A stretch of 64,000 nt of DNA from positions 67,189,203 to 67,253,202 of the forward strand of contig NC_085139.1 of assembly GCF_024139115.2 (NCBI RefSeq). Direction: 5' to 3'. The position numbers and the translations under genes were made by a program. Shown one piece after another: positions 22,142-31,435 of the stretch (positions within the stretch are counted from its first letter, which is position 1; the number at the start of each line of letters is the position of its first letter). This DNA is from Armigeres subalbatus (taxonomy: Eukaryota; Arthropoda; Insecta; Diptera; Culicidae). The notes under the pieces are model-generated. The model searched no databases. It had not been told where the DNA came from and saw nothing but the letters and a program-made list of their open reading frames with translations.

Positions 22142-23552
22142 TCTGTAAAAGTAAAGTAAAAGTAAAGTAAAAGTAAAGTAAAAGTAAAGTAAAAGTAAAG
22201 TAAAAGTAAAGTAAAAGTAAAGTAAAAGTAAAGTAAAAGTAAAGTAAAAGTAAAGTAAAAGTAAAGTAAAAGTAAAGTAAAAGTAAAGTAAAAGTAAAGT
22301 AAGTAAAGTAAAAAGTAAAAATAAAAAGTAAAGTAAAAGTAAAGTAAAAAGTAAAAGTAAAAAGTAAAAGTAAGTAAAGTAAAGTAAAAAGTAAAGTAAA
22401 AGTAAAAGTAAAAGTAAAGTAAAGAGTGAGGTGAGGTGGGGTAAAAGTAAAGTGGGGTGAGGTAAGTGAGGTGGGGTGGGGTGAGTGAAATGAGGTGGGG
22501 TGAGGGTGGGGGTGGGGTGGGGTGGGGTGAAAGTGGGGTGGGGGTGGGGTGGGGGTGGGGTGGGGTGGGGTGGGGTGAGGTGGGGTGGGGTGGGGTGGGG
22601 TGGGGGTGGGGTGGGGTGGGGTGGGGTGGGGTGGGGTGGGGTGGGGTGGGGTGGGGTGGGGTGGGGTGGGGTGGGGTGGGGTGGGGGTGGGGTGGGGTGG
22701 GGTGGGGTGGGGTGGGGTGGGGGTGGGGTGGGGTGGGGTTGGGTGGGGTGGGGTGGGGTGGGGTGGGGGTTGGGGTGGGTTTTGGGTGGGTTTGGGGTGG
22801 GGTGGGGGTGGTGGGGTTGGGGGGGGGTGGGGGGGGTTGGGGTGGGTGGGGGGGGGTGGTGGGGGGGTGTGGTGGGGGGGGGTGTGGTGGGGGGGGGGGG
22901 GGTTGGGGGGGGGGGGTGGGGTGGGGTGGGGGGGGGTGGGGTGGGGTGGGGGGGGGGGGGGTGGGGTGGGGGTGGGGTGGGGTGGGGTGGGGTGGGGTGG
23001 GGTGGGGGGGGGTGGGGTGGGGTGGGGTGGGGGTGGGGTGGGGTGGGGTGGGTAAAAAGTAAGTAAAGTAAAAGTAAAGTAAAGTAAAAGTAAAGTAAAG
23101 TAAAGTAAAAGTAAAAGTAAAAAGTAAAGTAAAAGTAAAGTAAAAGTAAAGTAAAAAGTAAAAAGTAAAGTAAAAGTAAAGTAAAAGTAAAAGTAAAAGT
23201 AAAAAGTAAAAGTAAAAAGTAAAGTAAAAGTAAAAAGTAAAAGTAAAAGTAAAGTAAAAGTAAAGTAAAAAGTAAAGTAAAAGTAAAGTAAAGTAAAAAG
23301 TAAAAGTAAAGTAAAAAATAAAGTAAAAAGTAAAGTAAAAAGTAAAGTAAAAGTAAAGTAAAAGTAAAAGTAAGTAAAGTAAAAAGTAAAAGTAAAAAAA
23401 AAGTAAAGTAAAAGTAAAGTAAAAGTAAAGTAAAAGTAAAGTAAAAGTAAAGTAAAAGTAAAGTAAAAGTAAAGTAAAAGTAAAGTAAAAGTAAAGTAAA
23501 AGTAAAGTAAAAGTAAAGTAAAAGTAAAGTAAAAGTAAAGTAAAAGTAAATT
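22142..23552. repeat. AAAGT/AAAAGT array (1.4 kb) with central G-rich block
   Basis: The left (22142-22440) and right (23053-23552) parts are built of AAAGT and AAAAGT units, often alternating as an 11-mer. The middle, described separately, is built of GGGGT and GGGGGT units in the same phase. The G block yields long false Gly/Val/Trp ORFs in all three plus frames. Confidence 0.95.
22440..23052. repeat. GGGGT/GGGGGT block within the AAAGT array
   Basis: About 600 bp in which each unit equals the flanking unit with all A replaced by G (AAAGT to GGGGT, AAAAGT to GGGGGT), while T is kept. The left border is graded over about 70 bp (GAGGT, GTGAG, GAAAT intermediates at 22425-22510). The right border at 23053 is abrupt. 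Dense four-G runs give high G-quadruplex potential on the plus strand. Confidence 0.9.
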
Positions 23553-25748
23553 TATTTCCAGTTGAAATTGTTTATTTTATAACTTAAAATGTCAAAAGAA
23601 TTCTTAGTGGAAAATCGAACAAATCAGTAGAACTACAAAATCAGAAAATTCGTTAAAACTTTCAATATAAATTCATTCGAACAAGAATTCGGGAAAATCA
23701 TTCGTTTTTCTGTTCGAATTTTCACTGAAAACTTAGATTTTCAAAGAAAAATACGTTCGAACTTTTTCCTTAAAAACCAAACACACTTATTGCAAGAACT
23801 CAACCGAGTTTCTTGAAGAAAACTTGAGCGATTTTTTTTAAATTTAGATCATTTTCCCAAAAATAAAAAATAAAGTGTAGAAATACCTACAAATTAGCAC
23901 AAATTAGAATATGCTGCATTTCTTTTTTGATTCCATGCAGCCGTGAATCGCAATATCTGTCCCATTTTTGCTGGGTTTCCTATTCATATGGGACATATGG
24001 GTTCTACTGTTGACGAATTTTATACCGCACTCCACAAGATGCCTTCAATCTGTAAATTGATTGACTTGCAAGGTAATAAAAATAATTTAATAAATTTATC
24101 AGATGTTCTAGTTTGTGCAACAAACGTTTGAGTGTCTCACCCAAATGCAAAACCCTGGGAGAGAAATGGTAGCATTTGACAGTTTTTTGCCTAACGTCTA
24201 TCCATATAGTTTTGACCTCCTCCTCGATGCAGACAATAACGTTCCATAACTCACAACTTGTCATACATCTGGCCAAAATTGTTAATTTATTCCTCAACCA
24301 CATAAAGCACGACTCTCGACGGCAAAACTCTGATCTTCCGATGCTGTGGTGTACCTACTTCAATGTTTGAACATCCAAATACTCTTACCCAGCGAAAATA
24401 CTATGAAGTGGTCTAAGCATCATCTCAAACAAAATTATGTCCTACCTCTATTCGCCAGTCTCCATGTCGAAGGACGACCGCAGCACAGCAACTCAAAGTG
24501 CTTTTGGAATTCCTGAGCAAATAGATACCATACATGGGAAGTCTGTGGCAACGAAATTACTCCACTGGTGAGCAATTGTGAACAACATTTGATGCTGCTC
24601 ATCTTGAAATCGTTGGCTTTATGTGACTAACATTTGGTTTACAATGAAAAAAACTAAGACCATCAAGACACAGTCAAAAACAGTTTTAATGACCCCTAAA
24701 ATAGTCACAAGATTTCAATAAATGAGTTTATACTCGATCTGAAGATTCATGGTGTAATTGACTAAACTATGTAATATACTTCTTCACTGTTACATGACAT
24801 GACAAATTTGTATTTTAATTATGTTGCATCAAGGATGTTTCCGATCATTTAGTAATTTGTCAATAACTCATTCCAGATGATTTAGTTTAAGTTGATATGA
24901 CTAGTGATTAGGAATTCGAACAGCAAAACATTAGGTAGATTTGTAGAAAATCCTTCGCACTAGAGTTCACCATACGAAACATTTTGAAATTCAGCCTCTG
25001 GAATGAGTTATCGAGTCCAGATTACTAAGGTCTGTCTCATTTGGATAATTAAACTGAAATTAAACTTGAAAGTGACATTTCAATAATTTTCGAATGAATA
25101 ACCCTGCTCGCAAAGCAAGATGATATTTTGGTTTTCGAACTGTCACTTTTAAATTTAATTCTCCAAATGAGACAGATCTTGAATGATCAAAAATGATCAT
25201 TCACTTTAGTGATGGTTAACAATTAAAAAGGTTTATGTAATTCGAGACGAGCCAGCCTTGGGCTGAAAGTCTTCCTAATAAAAATATAAAAAAAAGTTTA
25301 TGTACTTAATTCTAACACGTGATGGCTATCAAGCAATAAAAAAATGGATTGATAAACATTTTCGAGCAAAGTTTAAATTCATGAAACTGTGTATTTAACT
25401 TAGTTTTATCTCAGTTTATTGAAAAATTCAAGTTATGCAATAGGGCTATTGCTAATAGTTCAAATAAGCTATGTTCCATTGCTATCAGAGTTAAGTTATT
25501 CACAATAAGATCTAATAAATGGTCGCAGTGATTAAAATACCCAACAAGGAAAAAAAAGTTATTCAACAAAAAAAAAACTCTTGCAGCAAGAGCCTCGATA
25601 TGTTCTGATTTGTTTCAATTGCCTCTCGAGTTATCATTTTTGAGCATGTTGTGTGGAAACATTTTGTTTTTGTAACAATATGAATCGATCATTTATAATT
25701 CTCATGCAAAACAAATCAATGACACCGTCTTTTCTCTCTTTTTTACAG
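23553..25748. other. AT-rich upstream region of the 5-HT7 gene
   Basis: About 2.2 kb without a recognisable ORF or repeat with clear ends. It would contain intron and/or promoter sequence of the receptor gene if the upstream UTR exon at 25749 is real. No TATA/initiator pair can be singled out with confidence. Confidence 0.4.
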
Positions 25749-25830
25749 ACACCATTATTGTAAATCATTCTACTTCAGCACATCTGAATGCTGCAAATCA
25801 CATCGGTGGAGGTACACCGCTACTTCTGGG
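25749..25830 (+). other. Candidate 5' UTR exon of the 5-HT7 gene
   Basis: A pyrimidine tract and acceptor (CTTTTTTACAG, ending 25748) precede 82 bp that end at a good donor (CTGGG/GTAAGC, 25831). The next acceptor, ACCCCTTTCCAG, ends at 25962. No ORF joins the receptor frame, so the exon would be untranslated. Based on splice signals only. Confidence 0.4.
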
Positions 25831-25962
25831 GTAAGCTTTCGATAATGCGTAACACATGCCATCCAACGTCAATTCTTCCAACCGATTCCAGCACCAACAA
25901 AAATCATTTCAAATCCCAACTTTTCACGTGTTTGTTTTTTTGTTTTATTCACCCCTTTCCAG

Positions 25963-26679
25963 ACTATAAGCCGATTTACATCGATCGAACGCACTACGTC
26001 AGGGCCAAACATCACTAAATCAATCGTGTTTCCCTGCTACAGCATCATCGGGTTCTATCCCATCCGACAGAGCAGCACTTACAAAAAAAAAGAACAGACT
26101 ACTGCCATCTAAGCAGCTAAGTGCCCACAACGATGCCGACGACGTCAGGAACGACACAAAAACCATAGCCTGCTACCATCGACGTTATCTCCATCAAACG
26201 ATTGTCATCGTCGGTCGTCATACCGACGGTTTTTTTTCCTTCGACTGTCTACCAAGTCACATCACAGCAGCGAACCTTGCCCCGATGACGCCGAAGTTTA
26301 ACGTGTACCAGAAAAAAGTCACCTAAGCCATCAGATGACGATGCCTCAATCTAATCGAGAAACCTCTCCAAACGATTCCCCCACTGTTGCAAAAGTAATA
26401 TAGTCGGAGCAGGAAAAGATTTTCCGCACCGTGTAAGGTTCCACTTGAACCGGGACAATCAATTCGAAAGTTGAATAAATATCAAGAGCACTAGAGTACA
26501 ATCAAGTAAAGCTGTTCCTCGGTACGGGTAGATTGAGTTTATCTTCAAATTGAATTTCGCTGCACAGAACCGTAACTTGGCTTGTACTGTCGTGAGCAGG
26601 ACCCGATCGCCCCCTCCCCATCAGCAGCGGAATGGGGGCGTGAAGCCGGATCCCCAATCCGGTAGCACCTCCTTTATGT
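25963..26679 (+). other. Likely 5' UTR of the 5-HT7 mRNA
   Basis: Follows the acceptor at 25961-25962 and runs without an obvious intron to the start codon. It is CG- and CA-rich compared with the surrounding AT-rich DNA. An ATG at 26676-26678, in another frame and only four bases upstream of the receptor ATG, opens a frame that overlaps the coding region until 26849. Confidence 0.45.
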
Positions 26680-28059
26680 ATGGATCCGCCGGTTCACTCA
26701 CTGCTGTCGACCTTACTACAACAAGCACCTGCGCAGGTTCTCTCCATAGCCGACGGAGTGACCTCGACCGTGGTGTCGAGTGCGTCCGAAGTCGCCATTG
26801 TCAATGCTACGGCAACGATCGGTTTCCTAGAGTACCTCCTTACCGGTAACAGCAGTTCCGCCGCCGCCATCGCTACATCACTGCCTGCCCTCGTCGATCG
26901 TCTTGCGCCGACGTCGTCAACCAGCTCTCTACTCGACGAACTCGGCGGCATATCGGAGATCTCTCCGACAGACTCCACCAATGTATTAACAATACCGACA
27001 ATCATAATTAGTATAGTACTCCTAGCCGTAATCATCGGAACCATCGTAGGGAACGTGCTGGTTTGCGTTGCAGTATGCCTGGTACGGAAGCTTCGCCGAC
27101 CCTACAACTACTTATTGGTCTCCCTTGCCATATCCGATCTCTGTGTAGCAGTCCTCGTGATGCCTCCGGCCCTAATGTACGAGGTGTTCGAAGAGTGGAA
27201 ATTCGGAACCGTCGTCTGCGACATTTGGGTGTCGTTCGATGTCCTCTCCTGTACGGCATCGATCCTGAACTTATGCGCCATTTCAGTTGACCGCTACTGG
27301 GCCATCACTAAGCCGCTCGAGTATGGTATCAAGAGGACCCCGCGCCGAATGATCATCTGCATTGTACTGGTTTGGCTAGTGGCTGCCTGTATTTCACTCC
27401 CACCGCTTTTAATTTTAGGCAATGAACACATGACCAACGGTAAGCCGTCCTGTTCGGTTTGTCAGAATTTCTTCTACCAAATCTACGCAACCCTATGTGC
27501 GTTCTACATCCCGCTGGCGGTGATGCTTTTTGTATATTTCCAAATATTCCGCGCCGCCCGGCGGATAGTAAATGAGGAGATACGAGCTCAAAGGCACCTG
27601 GAAGCGGCCATTAACGGCTCTGTCCCCGCTCCCGAGAAGAAACTCTCCGCTGGTGGAACGGTTCTTGTCACCACCCCACAGCACAAGCGCCTGCGCTTCC
27701 AATTAGCTAAGGAACGGAAAGCTTCCACCACGCTCGGCATCATCATGTCGGCTTTCACCATTTGTTGGTTGCCGTTCTTCATCCTCGCTCTGGTTCGGCC
27801 CTTTCTTGGCGAAGACCACCGGATGTTGTCCTCGCTGTTCCTATGGTTGGGCTATGCCAACTCGCTGCTGAATCCCATCATCTATGCCACTCTGAATCGG
27901 GACTTTCGGAAGCCATTCCAGGAGATCCTGTTCTTCCGGTGCTCCAGCTTGAACAACATGATGCGCGAGGACTTCTACCACAGTCAGTACGGCGATCCGG
28001 GCTCGCAGAGGCTAGTCACGACGAACGATGGCGGTGGTGCCCGGGAGAGCTTCCTATGA
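26680..28059 (+). CDS. 5-HT7: 5-HT7-type serotonin receptor (GPCR, class A)
   Basis: A biogenic-amine GPCR at the plasma membrane. Insect 5-HT7 receptors bind serotonin and couple to Gs to raise cAMP. The 459-codon frame is uninterrupted. Visible are a Ser/Thr-rich extracellular N terminus with possible N-glycosylation at N42 and N57; TM1 ~105-130 with GNVLV; TM2 ~142-166 with LAISD; C180; TM3 with the amine-binding Asp D187 (WVSFDV) and DRY at 204-206; TM4 ~222-244; TM5 ~266-290; TM6 with CWLPFF at 362-367; and TM7 with NPIIY at 398-402. The tail ends GGGARESFL. From memory, the Drosophila 5-HT7 protein shares the TM cores, ICL2 (ITKPLEYG) and the terminal ARESFL, but has a much longer third intracellular loop. 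The start is the first in-frame ATG. It lies alone between long repeat tracts. Paralogue 5-HT1 is less likely, given ICL2 and tail. Confidence 0.95.
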   Translation: MDPPVHSLLSTLLQQAPAQVLSIADGVTSTVVSSASEVAIVNATATIGFLEYLLTGNSSSAAAIATSLPALVDRLAPTSSTSSLLDELGGISEISPTDSTNVLTIPTIIISIVLLAVIIGTIVGNVLVCVAVCLVRKLRRPYNYLLVSLAISDLCVAVLVMPPALMYEVFEEWKFGTVVCDIWVSFDVLSCTASILNLCAISVDRYWAITKPLEYGIKRTPRRMIICIVLVWLVAACISLPPLLILGNEHMTNGKPSCSVCQNFFYQIYATLCAFYIPLAVMLFVYFQIFRAARRIVNEEIRAQRHLEAAINGSVPAPEKKLSAGGTVLVTTPQHKRLRFQLAKERKASTTLGIIMSAFTICWLPFFILALVRPFLGEDHRMLSSLFLWLGYANSLLNPIIYATLNRDFRKPFQEILFFRCSSLNNMMREDFYHSQYGDPGSQRLVTTNDGGGARESFL

Positions 28060-28276
28060 GTTTAGTGGTTAAGATAGTTTTTTTTTTATACGATACTAAT
28101 AGACGGTAACGTGACCGACGGTATCCGTTGGTCTGAGTAAAGGGCGATTTTATAGCATTAGTGTGACTTAGATATATCCGTAACAGTTAGTTCAAATAAT
28201 TCGTTTCATTGATTATATTTGCTTTCATCGGCAGAAAAAAAGTACACTGAAAGAAAACATCAGACATGGTTCGAAT

Positions 28277-28695
28277 CAGAGTCTATTATATAGAGTTGCG
28301 CAAAGAGGATCTTCTTACACTTATTCTGAATAATCTTCTTGTTATTGTGTTTGCAACTTTCATTTTTGTTCAACCCTTAAAGTGACTTCACGGGAGTGTT
28401 CACTGCTAAAGTTTTTTATTTCGATAACCAAGTCACCCACAGAGTGCAAACACGTTAGTTTCTTGTTGCTACTTTATTAAGGGGTGTATTGAAGTTTTTT
28501 GAAGCTGTTTCTAGAGCCAATCTAATACATATCAATTCATGCGTTTTAATTCGCCATAATAATCATTAGGCGATAACAATACTTCCGCCTTACCAACAAG
28601 CATTTGTTTACTTTGCTCGATAGGTAGACGGTTTGACAGTTCAATAGGTAGATTTGGCTTCACTCTTTGCGTAACTCTATATATAATAGACTCTG
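28277..28695. mobile_element. 419-bp hAT-type MITE with 8-bp target duplication
   Basis: The ends CAGAGTCTATTATATAGAGT and, inverted, CAGAGTCTATTATATATAGA give a TIR of about 31 bp (to GCAAAGAG). The exact 8-bp duplication GTTCGAAT lies at 28269-28276 and 28696-28703. CAGAG ends and an 8-bp duplication fit the hAT superfamily. The inside has no transposase. It sits about 215 bp downstream of the 5-HT7 stop codon. Confidence 0.85.
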
Positions 28696-29552
28696 GTTCG
28701 AATGATTCCACAACAAAGTCGAAAAGAATTACTGAGCCAGCCCACTAAAATGAAAATTGAGTATAAAAGAAAGTCAACGGGTTGTTTTTGAAAGGAACAT
28801 AATGTAAATGAAGTTATCGAAAAATATAGTAGCTCAAATTTTGGTTAATAAAAATCTGTACATTGACGCAAATAGCTGTTATTAGGATCGTTGTATCTGT
28901 GTACTGGGTGCAGTGTAGTAACTATTAGAAATCATGAAACTGTCTGTACCCGATAGGTCATAAGTCGTTGTTGCACCATAATTGAAAGAATTCTAGTGAC
29001 ACATTGTACCAAAATGAACAAACTAAATACAAATCAACCGATTACGTTAAGTTTCAATGTTTGTGATATATGATATCAAAGTGTGTAGCGACAGATACCA
29101 AGGCAATTCAAAAGCAAAACAAAAACGATATTAACGTCACAATACCGTACGGGAACACAAGCTCGATATTGAACTGCGATAGAAATAAATACACTCACTG
29201 GCACTTGAACAGGGACGCAACCAAATACAGAGAATATAACTGCACAAATGATGCTTTAAATCCGTTGTCGACAAAATTTAAAAAAAAAATGTAATCAAAA
29301 AACTGTGCATAAGCAGTCGCAGGAAGAATGGTCACGATTTCTAATTGCGGATAGACGAATCAGTTTTTACGTTCGACCACGCATTTCAATTTTATTGTAA
29401 CCCCAAAGATGAGGGTATTAAACTGCTCTCAACTCTGTAAGATATTATTTGTAAAACGTACAACAATGAACAAAAATGTAGTGAAATCAAAACAAAAATT
29501 GTGAAAATTCAGAGTAAAAGATTGTTTGATTGTGAAAGAACAACCATAGTAC

Positions 29553-29558
29553 AATAAA
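29553..29558 (+). promoter_or_regulatory. Candidate polyadenylation signal AATAAA
   Basis: AATAAA in the 3' flank of 5-HT7, with a T-rich stretch about 70 bp further on. It is one of several AATAAA-like hexamers, so its use is uncertain. Confidence 0.3.
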
Positions 29559-29639
29559 ACCGTAATCACCTTTATGTTCAAAACAAAATGGAGATACGAT
29601 GCTGTTGAACCTTTGTTTACGAAAGTAGATTTTTTTTTG

Positions 29640-30257
29640 ATATTTTGAAAATTTGGATTGTCACTGCAAGTTGGACAGAGTGAAAGGATAAGTGATTGCC
29701 GGTTTCGTATAAGGCGATCGCCCGAATCTGTGTCTACATGTGCGAAAGCTTATCACGAAGGGCCTTAAGTGCCCATTTTGTCTGTGTACTGAAGAAGCTT
29801 GATGCATGCAGAAAAGGGTTATTTGAAGTACATCGTTGATTTCTTCTATATTCTCCACGGACTCAACGACCAGAAGATGGAGCCGGTCTGAAAGGCTGCG
29901 GGTTAAAAGCCTACAAGCTCGACAAACTGAGGTGATGTCTGTATGAGTACAAATTTTACAGACACACTTTTTGGAACTTAGCATTGTGCAAATTACTCGC
30001 AACAGGTTCCATTCGGGGAATCCTGTGCCATTGTTTGCTATTGAAAATTTGCCAGATCGGACTATGGGATCAGAAATTATGGTCAAAATACTATTTTTTA
30101 TGCCAAAAAAAAACTAAAAATTCAAAGGTGCAGCCCAATCGGGTTGTACGCTAAGGTGACGTAGGACTACGTGGCTATACGAAATGGATGGTAATTGTCA
30201 TCATAGTTTGTGTCTCTTTATCAGCATTGATATTTTACTCTTTCGAAGATCTCAGTA
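29640..30257. other. Repeat-derived spacer, including a diverged 167-bp unit in reverse
   Basis: 29995-30095, read on the minus strand, matches the 167-bp tandem unit of 2686-3165 (CCCATAGTCCGATCTGG, then AAACAATGG, then AACCTGTTGC). The 141-codon minus-strand ORF at 29661-30086 begins inside this repeat and has no recognised domain. Confidence 0.5.
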
Positions 30258-30699
30258 CAGTAATATCCCGATTTTATCACCCCCCTGGTGAATTTTGGGT
30301 TGATAAAACAGGGTATGTGATAAAATTAAAAAAAAAAATATTTTCATTTTTTTTGTTCATTCCACAAATATGAATCATTTTATGCCTTAGGAAGGCCAAA
30401 TGCGTGATCGGTACCCGTTTTTTTCCTGTCGAAATTGCTTACAGAATATTGCCCAGGTACTCAGAAGTCGTTCGTAATAAACTACAGGCGGTGAAAGCTG
30501 TTTCATGAAAATCAATGTTGTTTTTGGTATCATTTACGAAAATAAAAAGAATGACAAATTTTTTTGGGGTGACAAAATCGGGTCGAAAACGTGACAAAAT
30601 CGGGACGTGATAAAATCGGGTCGAAAACGTGATAAAATCGGGGGTAGACAAAATCGGGGGTAGACAAAATCGGGGAGTGACAAAATCGGGTCAACACTG
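30258..30699. mobile_element. 442-bp pogo/Tigger-like MITE with TA target
   Basis: Ends CAGTAATATCCCGATTTTAT and, inverted, CAGTGTTGACCCGATTTTGT. TA flanks each side (30256-30257 and 30700-30701). CAGT termini with a TA target are typical of pogo-like elements. The right half repeats GACAAAATCGGG five or more times. No transposase ORF is present. Confidence 0.8.
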
Positions 30700-30701
30700 T
30701 A

Positions 30702-31353
30702 TAAACTCTTTCTTCCTCAACCATGTGTTGCAACATTGCACTTTCTTTAACACTTTTCACTTACACACTTCCTACTTCTACTCTTTCTCAAAATGTTCGC
30801 TTTTTGATCGAATGATAGGAACTCTATCCAACACACTGAGACACTTCCTAGCATTGATTGGAATTTGAAGAGAAAGGTTCTGTGTCTGTGTTCTGATGTC
30901 TGTGCTAGGAAAGTGTATGGTGGGGTTAGTGCTTATTCATAGTTACTCGATTGCGTACCCAGCACGTAATGGGCGGGGCTGTCTGGGTTAACAAATGCGC
31001 ACAATACCAGCTGTCAGATGCAAATTTTATACCATTTTTGATCGATCAGTCGTCGAAGCATGTCGATCAGTCGTCGATGGAATCGAAAAGCCGAATAGCA
31101 GCTTCTAGTTGGATGGACTTCAAGTCTCCAACCATGGAAAAGGGATTAACACGTCCTAAGCAACCAAAAGTTCGGATAACAGTACATTTCTGGCTTAATC
31201 AGCTCCAAGAGGGATCCTGAATAGAATTCTATTCAGCTCACTTTTTAAGTAGTTAACCGAACTATCAAGTTCACATTAAGTTATTTTCAAGCTTGTAAAG
31301 TGGATATAGAAGTCCGCAAAAAGTTCGGTCAGAGCCCAGCTAGCTAGAGCAGA
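30702..31353. other. No recognised gene
   Basis: Spacer with a chance 89-codon ORF (30951-31220). A short duplicated GATCGATCAGTCGTCGA-like motif occurs at about 31038-31080. Confidence 0.45.
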
Positions 31354-31435
31354 GGTTCCCAAACCGTGGGTCGCAAAAGACAAATTTTAATTCATAATTT
31401 TGTCCCACAAATCTACGCCATATTTTGAATTACTT
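31354..31435. mobile_element. hAT element end fragment
   Basis: CAGAGGTTCCCAAACCGTGG is the classic hAT terminal sequence (CAGNGGTTCCCAAAC). No partner end is visible before the LINE tail at 31436. A LINE insertion or deletion probably removed the rest. Confidence 0.5.

Larger units (their letters stand above)
28060..29560 (+). other. 3' UTR / 3' flank of 5-HT7
   Basis: AT-rich sequence after the stop codon with no ORF of note (the 74-codon frame at 29070 is AT-rich noise). It holds a hAT-type MITE at 28277-28695 and AATAAA-type signals, the last before the next repeats at 29553. Where the mRNA really ends cannot be read from the sequence. Confidence 0.45.

Noticed and set aside
22440..23052. 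Interstitial telomere
   Set aside because: The GGGGT unit arises in phase from the AAAGT array and does not match a known insect telomere repeat (TTAGG), which dipterans lack in any case.
22466..23066. Gly/Val/Trp-rich ORFs of 156-198 codons
   Set aside because: Direct translations of the GGGGT repeat in all three frames.
29661..30086. 141-codon minus-strand ORF as a host gene
   Set aside because: Its first third is the dispersed 167-bp repeat and the remainder shows no domain.
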